DNA from: a virus
Strand: one strand, 5' to 3'
DNA length: 35,840 nucleotides
Virus record (IMG/VR): IMGVR_UViG_3300046703_000126
Location: 1-35,840 of that record
In this document: one piece after another, positions 5,715-14,673 of the stretch
Layout: every line of letters begins with the position of its first letter
How positions within the stretch are numbered: the first letter of the stretch is position 1
The notes under the pieces: model-generated
Told to the model about the DNA's origin: nothing
The model's input: only the letters and a program-made list of their open reading frames with translations
The model's database searches: none
Position numbers and translations under genes: made by a program

Positions 5715-6655
5715 GTTTTTTTAATCCAGTTCCAGCCAGACCACCACCACCATGGCGTAATATTCGGGGTTACGGTTAAGATTATGGGGGAGGAATGAGT
5801 CTGCGTTATTGTCGGAGTAACCGTAACTGTCGCTGTTATGGTTTTTGTAGCTGTCGGAGTTACTGTTTGCGTTATTGTTTTTGTAACTGTTTTTGTTACT
5901 GTCTTTGTTATTGTCTGCGTGACTGTTTGCGTTACCGTTTGCGTTACGGTCTGCGTTACCGTTTTAGTTACGGTCTTAGTCACCGTTTTAGTTACGGTAG
6001 GCGTTACTGTCGGGGTATAGGTAACAGTCGGGATAAACGTCGGCGTTATCGTAGGAGTATTCGGATAATTTTCGATATATAAATTGTTTAAAATTGGAAC
6101 CTGTTTTATTGCTGTAAAATCAAACTGCATAACTCCATTTGTTACGTCCACGATATACGGCTGTCCTGAGGCGTTATCTGCCCTAAGCCCGCTTATCGCT
6201 GTGTAAGACGTCCGACTGCCATACGCTGCAAGGCATTCATCGGATACATCGTATATAGCTACGTATTCCGTTACACTTCCCTGACTTCCAAAACTCATTT
6301 TAAATCGCCGCTGATTTGTTAAAACAAATTCGTAAGTCGTAAAACCCGGGTATACCTTATATCTCCCGTTCGGTACTTCTACAAAATATTGTAAATTAGT
6401 CGCGTGGTACGCGCAGGATTGATATATAGTGTCCTCCACCGTATGCGCCTGTGCGTTCGCGGCGGAATAGGTAGTAGTACCGCTCCCGACGCCAAAACCG
6501 TTTGACCCGTTCCAGACCTGATCCGTTTTCCAGGTCAAGCCCTGCGAATCCACAAACTGATTGCCACCGACATTTACGGCAAACGGTAAGGCAACGTTGC
6601 CCGCGTAAGCGGCTGTTGTAAAAAGCAAGAATAAAACAACAAATATTTTTTTCAT
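5711..6655 (-). CDS. secreted malectin-like protein with Thr-rich TVTK/TVTQ repeat tail
   Basis: 314 residues. Signal peptide at 1-18 (MKKIFVVLFLLFTTAAYA). Residues about 20-195 fit a malectin-like carbohydrate-binding domain: VNVGG, DSQGLTWKTDQ, DTIYQS, then VEVPNGRYKVYPGF and a later RRFKMSF. Residues about 203-290 are a low-complexity rod of T-V-T-K and T-V-T-Q units that could be heavily O-glycosylated. The C-terminus has four consecutive tryptophans (302-305) and ends WNWIKKT, perhaps a membrane or wall contact. ATGA overlaps link it to genes on both sides. It may coat or mark the infected cell, or attach to virions after lysis; neither is shown. Confidence 0.7.
   Translation of the reverse strand: MKKIFVVLFLLFTTAAYAGNVALPFAVNVGGNQFVDSQGLTWKTDQVWNGSNGFGVGSGTTTYSAANAQAHTVEDTIYQSCAYHATNLQYFVEVPNGRYKVYPGFTTYEFVLTNQRRFKMSFGSQGSVTEYVAIYDVSDECLAAYGSRTSYTAISGLRADNASGQPYIVDVTNGVMQFDFTAIKQVPILNNLYIENYPNTPTITPTFIPTVTYTPTVTPTVTKTVTKTVTKTVTQTVTQTVTQTVTQTITKTVTKTVTKTITQTVTPTATKTITATVTVTPTITQTHSSPIILTVTPNITPWWWWSGWNWIKKT
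5795..6045 (-). repeat. 12-base coding repeats for T-V-T-K/Q units
   Basis: About eleven clean 12-base units encode Thr-(Val/Ile)-Thr-(Lys/Gln), with degenerate TPT units on both flanks. Third codon positions vary between units, so the protein pattern is kept more strictly than the DNA. The order of the fourth residue is grouped (three Lys, four Gln, three Lys, then Gln). Repeats of this kind can change number by recombination. Confidence 0.8.
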
Positions 6656-6954
6656 TTTTTAACCGCCTTAAGTGTAAGTGCCATAAAGTGCACGTTATAA
6701 TTATTTGTAGATTTTGCTTTTTTTAATTCGTAAAATCCGTACGAACCAAACCCCATTACAAGCTCAAGTTTTGTAATCCAATCGTTAATCTCAACCTGAC
6801 TAGTGTCCGTTAAAACTATCGTTGTTATTCCTGTAGCTGTTACGCGGCTTATTTCGGTTAAATCTTTTAATTTAAGTTTGTATTTATCTTTTGCCGCATA
6901 TAGTCCGGCCACACAAAAACACATTACCACCACGGTTAAGAGTATTTTTTTCAT
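6652..6954 (-). CDS. small secreted protein with Sec signal peptide (100 aa)
   Basis: Starts MKKILLTVVVMCFCVAGLYA, a clear signal peptide with probable cleavage after residue 20 (GLYA-AKD). The mature protein is about 80 residues and basic, with beta-type segments (ATGITTIVLTDTSQVEIN). Cys12 and Cys14 lie inside the signal core, not in a lipobox. It is coupled by ATGA to the malectin-like secreted gene and lies just after the long fibre gene. Function unknown; the pair may work together outside the cytoplasm. Confidence 0.65.
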   Translation of the reverse strand: MKKILLTVVVMCFCVAGLYAAKDKYKLKLKDLTEISRVTATGITTIVLTDTSQVEINDWITKLELVMGFGSYGFYELKKAKSTNNYNVHFMALTLKAVKK

Positions 6955-6956
6955 GT

Positions 6957-9900
6957 TTAGTCTTCCATGGTGTTAACTGTGTAGTCTGCAATCAAAAAAT
7001 CCGCCGGCATTTTATGAAATTCCATGCTCCACTCACCCCACGGCAATTCGTTATAATAAAACCCTATCTGTTTTGTTTGCGGATTTACTTCTTTATTAAT
7101 TTTGTAATAAACCCACGAGGCGCCGTCGTCTGTTGATATCCCGACTATCCAGTAGGTCTGGTATATGTATTCCATGGCCGTCTTTTGCTGAGACATTATT
7201 TTGGACAGCCTGCCCGGCTCTGTCCACTCAAACGCGATCGTTACCGCGTACGCGTCCACTACCGCGGTGTAATTACCTGAGGTATCAGTTACGCTTTCCA
7301 TATTTACCGGCTCCATTCTCACGCCGTACCCCTGCGGATTCGCGTCGAACGTATAACTCGAGTACGCGGTCGCGGCGTTTATACGGTTTAAATACCGGGC
7401 TCCGATGTTCTGGGTGGCGGTGCTGGCCGCGTTGTACGCCGGGCTGTTTGTCTTGTAACCGAGTATTTTAAGCCCAGGGAAATAAGTGTCCGTTAGTGTC
7501 GGGTTGTCCGTGATGTCGTGCTCTCCGGTCGTGTCTTTGTAATTAATGTCATCCACCGGCAGCAGGTCGTAATACCGTCTGCCGATAATGCAATAATCAG
7601 TTGGCAGGTTGTACTGATAATCAATGACGTTGTTATCAAAAATAATATTGTTAGTAATCGTTAAGTAGTCGCTGATATATTCGGTCAGCGCGTAGTACCC
7701 GGAGAACACGCCTGCAATACCATAATCGCCGTTGACTATCGTGCAGTGGTCTATGGCCGCGCCTGAGCGCAAGAGGATCCCTGTATTGTTTCCGTCCATG
7801 ATATTATATTTGCAGTTCGGCACTGTGTTTATCGTTGCGTTATTGTAACGCATGGCGATTCCGTTGTTTTCAAAAAGGCAGTACTGGGGGCTTATCTGCG
7901 CGGATACGGAATTTAATGCCACGGTAAAATCATGAATATTACAGTACTGCGGTTTTATGTGTGCAGCTGCGGTAGATATTGACTGCCCCGTAAAACCTTG
8001 CAGATCTAAAAACTGTAAAGTCAGGTCAAACGCGCCGGCGGGATTGATAAATTTTGAAAGCCATGCACCGTACTTAGTAAAATCAGATTCTATAACGGAA
8101 TCAAAAGACCAACCAAAATTTAAATTATCAGGGTCCACAAAATTCGGATTTTCTACAGAATTACCACCAAAGCCCGTGGGGAATTGTATTGTATTAGGGC
8201 TGTTGAACTGCACAGTGTTCATAATATTAATATACCCAGCCCAACCCACCTCTCCTATCCCGGTTGTATTATTTACAAAAATACAACCGACAACATCGGA
8301 GGGTTCTTGTCTTTCCGAGGAAGCTCCAATCCTACACCCATAAAATACATTTTGGAAGTTGTAAAAATCGTAGTCTCCGCCGTAGTGCCCGAGACCTATA
8401 TCACAGTTAAGAAAAATATTATTCCAACCATTAAAATGGATTGACGTCGCGAAAGGCGAGCTAAAATACAAGCAGTAGACTGACACGGTGCCTACCCGGA
8501 TGATATTATTGAAGATGTTTTTTTGAACGTTTATTATCGGGTCAGAACCACTATTAATATTGACCACGGATATTATTTTACTCGCAACAGCCAAAGAAAA
8601 ATCATGAAAATAATTATTCTCTATATTTTCAGTATCGAACAATACTGCATTTGCTTTATTGATTAATATGCCCGCGCCACTGATATCGTTAAGAAAAAAA
8701 TACAGGCGTGTTTGTTGCGCGGCAGCAGCCGAGTCGGAAAAAGAAACAACCAACGGTAAGGCGGTCATCGCCGTTGTGGATGACGCGATAAATTTGTTTC
8801 CATGAATTGTAATGACCAGCGGATAAGCAGCAGTTGCTTTCCCTGCTTTTACAAAATAATTGTTTGCCGTTGCGCCCATGTACCCGACACAGTTCTTAAT
8901 ATATAAATACCCCGCCGCCCCGGACATATTTTCAATCGCAATAAAATTTTCACCGTTATCTATAAACAAACAATTATTAATATAGTGCTGCTCTTCAGTG
9001 GTACTTATATTTTTAATTGCCGTTGCCGTGCCTGTCGCCGCGCCTATATTTTTAAATGTGCAGTCCTCTATGTATTCCCGTTTTGCCCCATGCGTTTTTA
9101 CTATTACACGTATCTCAGACGCCGCTCCGTTTCCCACAAAAATTATTCCGCGTAATCCCACACAGTAACTAGTCGCGTTTACTGTTGTGGCTCCTGACGT
9201 GTACGTCCATATTGGTTTTTGTCCAGGCGCGGCTTGTATGTCAATATGCTTATCGGCTACAAGCGTCTCGTTGTAAGTCCCGCTGTCCATTATCTCTATG
9301 CAGTCCTCAGCCGTGGCGTCAGCGTTTGCTCCGGCAATAGTCAGGTAAGGCAGAGTCGGGTCGCCTTTTGTGCCCGTGGCGTCTACGCCTGTCTTTGCCA
9401 CATATAATTTATTTGCGTCCGCGCTGCGATAATAAAGAGTCCTGTTATTATCCCGCGCGCCCACCCTGTCGGCGTTAAATAAGCCCGGTTCACAACTTAT
9501 ATTTGGCGTTTCCAAGTAATCGGCTCTTATAGCAGTGTGTCGGTCAAGTGTCTGTTGTAGCCCGGTATATCCGTCCGCTGTTACGGCTGAGATTGGTTTA
9601 TAAGTTTCGCTGTCCATAATAACGACATTCACAAAACCAGCGGCTGCCGCGTCTATTAAATACAGCGCGTACTCTATAGTTCTGACCGGCGCGGCTCTTG
9701 TGCCGGCGTTTGAATTCGTTCCGAATAAACTGCAAACAAATATGCTGTTTGTGTCTGTTGTTTCCGGGTAGTAACTGTCCTCGCAGTGTGTTGTCTCAAA
9801 CTTCGGAAGGGCTACGTTTGCGTTGTGTAAATATATGTTTATAGCTTCATTACCTTCTATTATTACAATATCAAATTTTGTAATAGCCTCCCAGTCAGCG

Positions 9901-10478
9901 GCAGTAAACCCGCCAGCGTAATCAAAGTGAGTGTCATCCATGGCAAACTGATATGTGTTTCTGACGTATACCGTCGAGTCGGCAAGTGCTTTTTGTTCGG
10001 CGCTTTTTAGCGTGGCTGTTTTAGTGCCATTATAAAACACAAGCGATATTTTCGCAGGTGTTGCCGCGCTGCTTTCATAATAATGCCCGATATTCAAAAC
10101 AAAATGAAATGTATCTTTGTAAGAAGTTCCGCCGGACAGATACTTCCCGGACTGTTTTACAACGGCATAGTTTTTTGTTACAGTTGAAATTGAAAACATA
10201 TCTATAGACGTTGGTGGGGTGTAAGTACACGTAGCACCATATCCCGCTCCGCCAATAGGCACTTTAGTACAGGCAGTGGATTTATATGCTTTTGTTTTAT
10301 CAAGTATCACATAATCAATAAGCCCGCCTCCAGCAACTGTGAAAAGTACCGCCTCGTCAAAGTTCGCAATTAATTTATTCGGAATTTCATTTTCGATTAT
10401 CGGCAGAAAGTCCTTTACTTCCACATCCTCGTAGCTGTTGTATCGAAATTGTAAGTTGCCGTATTTAGTTAGAGCCAT
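6957..10478 (-). CDS. giant tail fibre/spike with right-handed beta-helix
   Basis: About 1173 residues, by far the longest gene. From about residue 240 on it has the repeating short strands and Asn/Ile ladders of right-handed parallel beta-helix proteins (NNCLFIDN, YIKNCVG, ENNYFHDF, YCLFENNG, NIIFDNN). Two similar entry segments (NSIFVCSLFGTNSNAGTRAAP and KLYVAKTGVDATGTKGDPTL) suggest two helix units. The N-terminal 200 residues should attach to the tail. ATG at 10478 is preferred to GTG 10487 because AAAGGG then stands 10 bases away. Such spikes bind or degrade surface polysaccharide; catalytic residues cannot be named here. Confidence 0.78.
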   Translation of the reverse strand: MALTKYGNLQFRYNSYEDVEVKDFLPIIENEIPNKLIANFDEAVLFTVAGGGLIDYVILDKTKAYKSTACTKVPIGGAGYGATCTYTPPTSIDMFSISTVTKNYAVVKQSGKYLSGGTSYKDTFHFVLNIGHYYESSAATPAKISLVFYNGTKTATLKSAEQKALADSTVYVRNTYQFAMDDTHFDYAGGFTAADWEAITKFDIVIIEGNEAINIYLHNANVALPKFETTHCEDSYYPETTDTNSIFVCSLFGTNSNAGTRAAPVRTIEYALYLIDAAAAGFVNVVIMDSETYKPISAVTADGYTGLQQTLDRHTAIRADYLETPNISCEPGLFNADRVGARDNNRTLYYRSADANKLYVAKTGVDATGTKGDPTLPYLTIAGANADATAEDCIEIMDSGTYNETLVADKHIDIQAAPGQKPIWTYTSGATTVNATSYCVGLRGIIFVGNGAASEIRVIVKTHGAKREYIEDCTFKNIGAATGTATAIKNISTTEEQHYINNCLFIDNGENFIAIENMSGAAGYLYIKNCVGYMGATANNYFVKAGKATAAYPLVITIHGNKFIASSTTAMTALPLVVSFSDSAAAAQQTRLYFFLNDISGAGILINKANAVLFDTENIENNYFHDFSLAVASKIISVVNINSGSDPIINVQKNIFNNIIRVGTVSVYCLYFSSPFATSIHFNGWNNIFLNCDIGLGHYGGDYDFYNFQNVFYGCRIGASSERQEPSDVVGCIFVNNTTGIGEVGWAGYINIMNTVQFNSPNTIQFPTGFGGNSVENPNFVDPDNLNFGWSFDSVIESDFTKYGAWLSKFINPAGAFDLTLQFLDLQGFTGQSISTAAAHIKPQYCNIHDFTVALNSVSAQISPQYCLFENNGIAMRYNNATINTVPNCKYNIMDGNNTGILLRSGAAIDHCTIVNGDYGIAGVFSGYYALTEYISDYLTITNNIIFDNNVIDYQYNLPTDYCIIGRRYYDLLPVDDINYKDTTGEHDITDNPTLTDTYFPGLKILGYKTNSPAYNAASTATQNIGARYLNRINAATAYSSYTFDANPQGYGVRMEPVNMESVTDTSGNYTAVVDAYAVTIAFEWTEPGRLSKIMSQQKTAMEYIYQTYWIVGISTDDGASWVYYKINKEVNPQTKQIGFYYNELPWGEWSMEFHKMPADFLIADYTVNTMED

Positions 10479-11850
10479 TGAATACACGCCCTTTTCTGCG
10501 GAAGTAAAGTTCGAGTTGCGGGATAATTTCTTTGCGTACCATGTCCCCAGACGCCCCGCCGTTTATTATTATTTGAAATTTATTGTTCATGCTGTTATTG
10601 ACGGCCTTTGTGATCATAGGCTGGAGTTTATGTAACGGAGCCACTACTTCCGGGCTTGACGAATCGCCGACTATCGCGCGCGTAGGCTGTGAGACAATAC
10701 CGCCTTGAGCCAGGGAGATCGTACCTACAGCGGCCTTTAATCCCTCTAAAACAACCAGCTGAGCGGCTACACCGACAACGGCGGGGGAAGTAATGCCGAC
10801 CGTGCCGATTGCTTTTCCGATTTCAAGCGCGAGCAATGCCCTTGCCTGGATAATATAAAAATCCAATATACCGGATAATCCTGCTCTTAAAATCCCCGCC
10901 ATTTTTTCGTTGACCGTTGCCGAAGAATCAAGCATAGTTTCTACCAGCGTTGACATCACGCCCGCGGTAATATCAGCCGTTGTTTGCGCTTCTGTTCTCA
11001 GACGTTCTTGTAACTCTATTTCCTTTTCCAATTTTGCGGCTGCGGCTGCTTCATCTCCAGGACCTCTCTGGACAGCAGCAGCCTTCATCTCATCCCATTT
11101 CGCTATAGCTTGCGTGCCTTTTTTGTGCAAAGTATCAAAACGTGCGTTGACCTCTTCGGCGCTTTTACTGCTAAAAACATCCTTTAAAGACGCGCCCATT
11201 TTAAAAAGGAAACCGCCTATCCCTTCCTTGGCTTCGTCGATGTCATTTTTAAGTTGTTTTACTTGTCCCGAGGCCGACAGTGTCCGGGATTTTGATGTGC
11301 CCGCGTACATGGCTTGTAATTTTTCCAAAATAACTTCTTTTGATGTATTTTCGTCAAGAATTAAACCGTACTGCCTGAGACCCCTGGTATTCCCCAAAAA
11401 AGCCATACCGAGCGTCTGAGCCGCTCCCTCAAAGTCACCATTTTTTGCCGTTGCCATGTCCATTAACAACCCCATGTGGCTGAGAGTAAAGTTATAATCT
11501 CCGGTTATTTTTGTTAATTGCGTCATGCCGTCGAGTATTTCTTCATCGCCGTATATTGACAATGTTCTTTGTTTTTGCGACATATTCAAAAAACTTTGAT
11601 ACGTGGTTTCCGTTGTTCCTATCAAAGTTTTTAAAACCGCAATTAACCTCCACTGTGCGTCCTCTGCTTTGCTCGCCTCTTTTATAGACGACACGGCCCC
11701 GGCAAGGACAGCAGCCCCGACAGCAACCGCGGCGGTTTTTAATCCCGCATGAAAATTCTTTGTTTGTTTTTGCGCTTTGCTCATGCCGGAAACAAACTTG
11801 GACGAATCCAGCCCCAAAAATACCAGCAGGTCGGCTATTTTATTTCCCAT
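10465..11850 (-). CDS. tail tape measure protein
   Basis: 461 residues, short for the family. The N-terminus (IADLLVFLGLDSSKFVSGMS) and the following Ala-rich hydrophobic helix (TAAVAVGAAVLAGAV) are typical of siphovirus tape measures; then comes a long helical region and a C-terminal block with QGGIVSQPTRAIVGDS and VVAPLHKLQPMI that many phage tape measures share. It follows the chaperone genes and precedes the fibre gene, the standard order. At roughly 0.15 nm per residue the tail would be around 70 nm, which is an estimate only. Confidence 0.85.
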   Translation of the reverse strand: MGNKIADLLVFLGLDSSKFVSGMSKAQKQTKNFHAGLKTAAVAVGAAVLAGAVSSIKEASKAEDAQWRLIAVLKTLIGTTETTYQSFLNMSQKQRTLSIYGDEEILDGMTQLTKITGDYNFTLSHMGLLMDMATAKNGDFEGAAQTLGMAFLGNTRGLRQYGLILDENTSKEVILEKLQAMYAGTSKSRTLSASGQVKQLKNDIDEAKEGIGGFLFKMGASLKDVFSSKSAEEVNARFDTLHKKGTQAIAKWDEMKAAAVQRGPGDEAAAAAKLEKEIELQERLRTEAQTTADITAGVMSTLVETMLDSSATVNEKMAGILRAGLSGILDFYIIQARALLALEIGKAIGTVGITSPAVVGVAAQLVVLEGLKAAVGTISLAQGGIVSQPTRAIVGDSSSPEVVAPLHKLQPMITKAVNNSMNNKFQIIINGGASGDMVRKEIIPQLELYFRRKGRVFNGSN

Positions 11851-12633
11851 TTTTTAACCTCTGAAATTTTTCCCTGACTTTCGCGTGTTCTTTCATTTCC
11901 ACAGCCCTTTCTTTGAGCCTGATTTTTAAGTACATCTTTACCGCCGGGTGTGTTTCAGGCAGTTTTTTTAAAGCTTCCTCCCCGCCTGTCGAAAGGATAT
12001 TGTTCATTGTTTCCACAACCCGGTCGTCGTATATCTCGCGCAAGAACATCATCACTACATTTTCCGGCAGGTCTAGTATCTCGTCCAGTGTCCAGCCGTA
12101 AGCTTTCGCTAATGCGTGGAAGGCGTCTCGCCAGTCGAAGGGACCGGCGTCATTGTCTTTTTTTTTTCGATATCGGCCAGTATTTCTTTGAGTTCTTTTC
12201 TTGACAACAGCGCCGCCGCGGATACGCCACGGGCTATGATCGCCGCGGCAAGGCAGTCTACTTCGGCCTTATACCCGAGGATATATTTCTGGAAGTCGTC
12301 GAAGTCCTTAAATTCTTTTATCCCGAACAACCCTATTTTCGGCTCAAGCAGCTCATAGAGTATTCGGAAATGCAGGATTTCAAATTCGATATTATTCGCG
12401 TCGCTGATTATTTTATTAAATCTTTCCGCGCCGTATTCCCTGAGCATTACCACTTTATCCCGGAAAGAAAACGGTCTGATACGGTAGATTTTCATGCGTT
12501 TAATTCCGAATAATTTGCGTGGGAGTCTTATGCTTGATTCCCGCGGCACTATATCAGCCAGCCTTACCTGGTCTATATCCTCGGGCTTTATCTGTTCCGC
12601 TGCTGTTTCTGTCTGCTTCTTTTCGTCTTCCAT
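11840..12633 (-). CDS. tail assembly chaperone, frameshifted long form (GT-like)
   Basis: A -1 slip on the A10 run at 12158-12167 joins the upstream 174-residue frame to a frame that stays open from 12160 to 11840. The product is about 264 residues: 158 from the first frame and 106 from the second. The second part opens with PFDWRDAFHALAKAYGWTLD, strongly like the T part of lambda-type GT proteins (W, LA, GWT), and continues into FLREIYDDRVVETMNN. No usable start is needed for the second frame. It lies directly upstream of the tape measure gene, as expected for a chaperone that binds it. No experimental proof of slippage exists in the sequence itself. Confidence 0.8.
12109..12633 (-). CDS. 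tail assembly chaperone, short form (G-like)
   Basis: 174 residues, starting MEDEKKQTETAAEQIKPEDI. Contains a basic-aromatic segment (RLPRKLFGIKRMKIYRIRPF) and a helical C-terminal half. It is placed between the tail tube gene and the tape measure gene, like lambda gene G. The last 15 codons follow the A10 slippery run; most ribosomes would finish here and a minority would shift to make the long form. The assignment rests mainly on gene order and the frameshift arrangement. Confidence 0.8.
   Translation of the reverse strand: MEDEKKQTETAAEQIKPEDIDQVRLADIVPRESSIRLPRKLFGIKRMKIYRIRPFSFRDKVVMLREYGAERFNKIISDANNIEFEILHFRILYELLEPKIGLFGIKEFKDFDDFQKYILGYKAEVDCLAAAIIARGVSAAALLSRKELKEILADIEKKKTMTPVPSTGETPSTH
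12157..12168 (-). promoter_or_regulatory. A10 slippery site for -1 frameshift
   Basis: On the minus strand the sequence GAAAAAAAAAAG spans codons 156-159 of the short chaperone. Every two-codon window satisfies the X XXY YYZ rule for -1 slippage. The -1 frame entered here has no stop until 11840 while the zero frame stops at 12109. RNA polymerase slippage on the same run would give the same products. Confidence 0.82.
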
Positions 12634-12685
12634 TTTGTCTCCTTGGTTTATGATTGCGGCGGGGCTGTTAACCCCGCTGAAAACT

Positions 12686-13576
12686 TTAAACGGTGGTGCC
12701 TTTTATGTGTGTAAACTTCATCGAGTAATTCAGTGTCTCGTGAGTAAACACTTTCAGATCGACCTTGCCACCGGACCATCCTTTTTCAGGCATTCCGAAC
12801 GGGATCCCCAGCGCAAGCGCGTTCGGGCAGTGTATATACCCTATTTCGCCTGTCGTCTGTTTACGCGCGGTCAGCATGAGCGCCACGCTCTTGAATTCCG
12901 CGCCTGCAGCCCCGAGCGTTATTGTTTCAACACCCGCGTGCGGCGGATAAATTTCGAAATACGCCGTATCGCCGACTGTCATCCCGATCGTTCCCGACCC
13001 GCCCGTAAATTCCACGCCAAGCGAAGGAACTGCAACAGCCGCACCGGTTGTGACAGAGAGTGCGGTCGCCGTGATTTTCATGGCGTCATCCTGTAGTGCC
13101 AGGTCAGTGCCCTTTTTAAGGTCTACGCTCGAACACGCGAAAACATCAACCGTGGATGCCGACATAACCTTAACCATATACATGCCGGCCTTAAGGTTTG
13201 CATTTTCCCCGGTCTTTATTCCCACGCTCGCAATTCCTACGGTAGCGGACATACATCCCGTCCCGAAATAATTCGCAAGAGCAGTGACCGAGCCTGTTGC
13301 TGCAGCTACTGTCGCGGCGCCTACGCCGGCAGCCAGATACTCTGCTATGTCCTCCGGGAATTCCCGAAGTTCGAGTTCTCCCTCGGCGCTTATGGTTATG
13401 GGTTGCCCTGCTACGGGCCAGACGTGATTTCCGCCGTAAATTGATTCAACTTCGGCAGTCACCGGAATTGACAGGTCCCCTATTACGTCGAGTTCGGCAA
13501 TAGGAAGTCCTGTAAAATAATCCATAATCGTTACGCCGTGAATTCCAAACACCAGTTTCTTTGCGTCTTTTGACAT
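12686..13576 (-). CDS. major tail tube protein
   Basis: 296 residues, cytoplasmic, Ala/Gly/Thr/Val-rich and beta-strand-rich. It begins MSKDAKKLVFGIHGVTIMDY and includes PITISAEGELELREF, which resembles the early strand region of tail tube proteins, and a long middle section with many small residues that could be an inserted surface domain. It lies between the tail terminator-like gene and the chaperone genes, the usual slot for the tube protein in siphoviruses. The call is based on position, size and composition. Confidence 0.7.
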   Translation of the reverse strand: MSKDAKKLVFGIHGVTIMDYFTGLPIAELDVIGDLSIPVTAEVESIYGGNHVWPVAGQPITISAEGELELREFPEDIAEYLAAGVGAATVAAATGSVTALANYFGTGCMSATVGIASVGIKTGENANLKAGMYMVKVMSASTVDVFACSSVDLKKGTDLALQDDAMKITATALSVTTGAAVAVPSLGVEFTGGSGTIGMTVGDTAYFEIYPPHAGVETITLGAAGAEFKSVALMLTARKQTTGEIGYIHCPNALALGIPFGMPEKGWSGGKVDLKVFTHETLNYSMKFTHIKGTTV

Positions 13577-13591
13577 GTGATTCTCCTTTCT

Positions 13592-14134
13592 TCAAGCAAA
13601 GTCGATTTCGATAGCCACGCCAGCGGAGTAATACGAGCGTGTTTCGTTCTCGACTAAAACCTGTTGAAAATTAGGCTCCACGTTCAACAGTTTTGAGGCT
13701 GTGAACATGGTAGCGTCATTGAGATAGTCGGCAAGTACGGACCGGAGCACCGTCACATAGCGGAGTAACTTACGTTTCGGGTCGGTCCCGTCTGCGTTAT
13801 CCTCAATTATTATTTCAAAATTAAGCGTGGTATTGCTCGCTCCTTCTTCTTCACCCCAGACCGGGATGCGCACAACAAGGCACGGGTCACAGTTTGTTAT
13901 TTCCTCCACCATGAAAAAAAACAGGTTTTGTCCTTCGGTAAGCGTTTCAACCTGCGGCGTATTTGCGTTCGTGAACTTTGTCAGCGTCATTACGGTCCTG
14001 CCAGCTGCTGTATCTTTTGCGCTTTTCGCGGAATTAATTGCCGTTATAGCGGCATTGATCCCTTTTGTCGCGTCCTTAAGGTAAGTAACTACCTCATCCA
14101 TGATGTCTTCCATGTCCCACAGTCTGGCCGGCAT
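13592..14134 (-). CDS. tail terminator or minor tail protein-like
   Basis: 180 residues starting MPARLWDMEDIMDEVVTYLK, overlapping the upstream stop as TAATG. It has an N-terminal helix and a mixed alpha/beta body (LNFEIIIEDNADG, RKLLRYVTVLRSVL, ending AGVAIEIDFA), a pattern and length seen in tail-terminator proteins that cap the tube at the neck. Placed immediately upstream of the tube gene. No diagnostic motif is visible, so the role is inferred from order. Confidence 0.55.
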   Translation of the reverse strand: MPARLWDMEDIMDEVVTYLKDATKGINAAITAINSAKSAKDTAAGRTVMTLTKFTNANTPQVETLTEGQNLFFFMVEEITNCDPCLVVRIPVWGEEEGASNTTLNFEIIIEDNADGTDPKRKLLRYVTVLRSVLADYLNDATMFTASKLLNVEPNFQQVLVENETRSYYSAGVAIEIDFA

Positions 14135-14673
14135 TAGTTACTCCTTTTTGTCATTCTGCGTTTTAGTGTTTCAACAAAAATATTTGTCCAGCGTTTCATC
14201 TGGATGTCTGTCTGTGATTCTGCGGATCCAAACGGGCCGCTGCCGGTTACCGTTGAATTAAATATAAACGGATGTTTATGGCTGCCAGCCTGTTGAAAAG
14301 GGAAATAATTTTTGCCTTGAATTCCGAGCGTCAATGTCTTTCTGGTCATTTCCCGCACCGTATACGGGGATCCTTTGTCAGTCAGTCCCGCCTCTATACT
14401 GCCCGTCTTGGCTCGGAGTATTGGATACGGTGTTTGCGTTCCCATAAACCGCATTTTTGCTTTCTTGTATCCAGCCGATAGATCTGCATACTGTCCGGGA
14501 CCCTTCAGCGTAAAAATCATTTTGTTTGTTTTATACCAGTCGGATTCTATAGATCTAAAACACGGCCGGGCGTCTCCGGATTCCGCTAAAAGCGCGCGGA
14601 ACGCCCGCTGTACCTGGGCATCCTCCATTTTTACGGTGTAACCGCTACCGCCCGCGCCCGGAGTCGCTACCAT
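14134..14673 (-). CDS. phage virion morphogenesis protein, Mu gpG/tail-completion-like
   Basis: 179 residues. The central block YADLSAGYKKAKMRFMG followed by PYPILRAKTGSIEAGLTDKG is the signature pattern of the phage virion morphogenesis family (P2 gpS and Mu gpG relatives): tyrosines, a basic stretch, then ILxxTGxL-like. A conserved Lys-His-rich segment (AGSHKHPF) follows. These proteins act in tail completion or head-tail joining. It overlaps the upstream connector gene by 7 bases. Confidence 0.72.
   Translation of the reverse strand: MVATPGAGGSGYTVKMEDAQVQRAFRALLAESGDARPCFRSIESDWYKTNKMIFTLKGPGQYADLSAGYKKAKMRFMGTQTPYPILRAKTGSIEAGLTDKGSPYTVREMTRKTLTLGIQGKNYFPFQQAGSHKHPFIFNSTVTGSGPFGSAESQTDIQMKRWTNIFVETLKRRMTKRSN

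Noticed and set aside
5795-6082. Plus-strand frames rich in Val-Thr-Val or Arg-Tyr-Arg
   Set aside because: They are mirror readings of the TVTK/TVTQ coding repeat on the minus strand and have no ribosome sites.
6957-10478. Diversity-generating retroelement acting on the fibre
   Set aside because: No reverse transcriptase or template repeat is present anywhere in the window.
12158-12167. A10 run as a sequencing error that broke one chaperone gene
   Set aside because: The two-frame arrangement with a short form is the normal state of these chaperones, so a programmed shift is more likely, although read data should confirm the run length.
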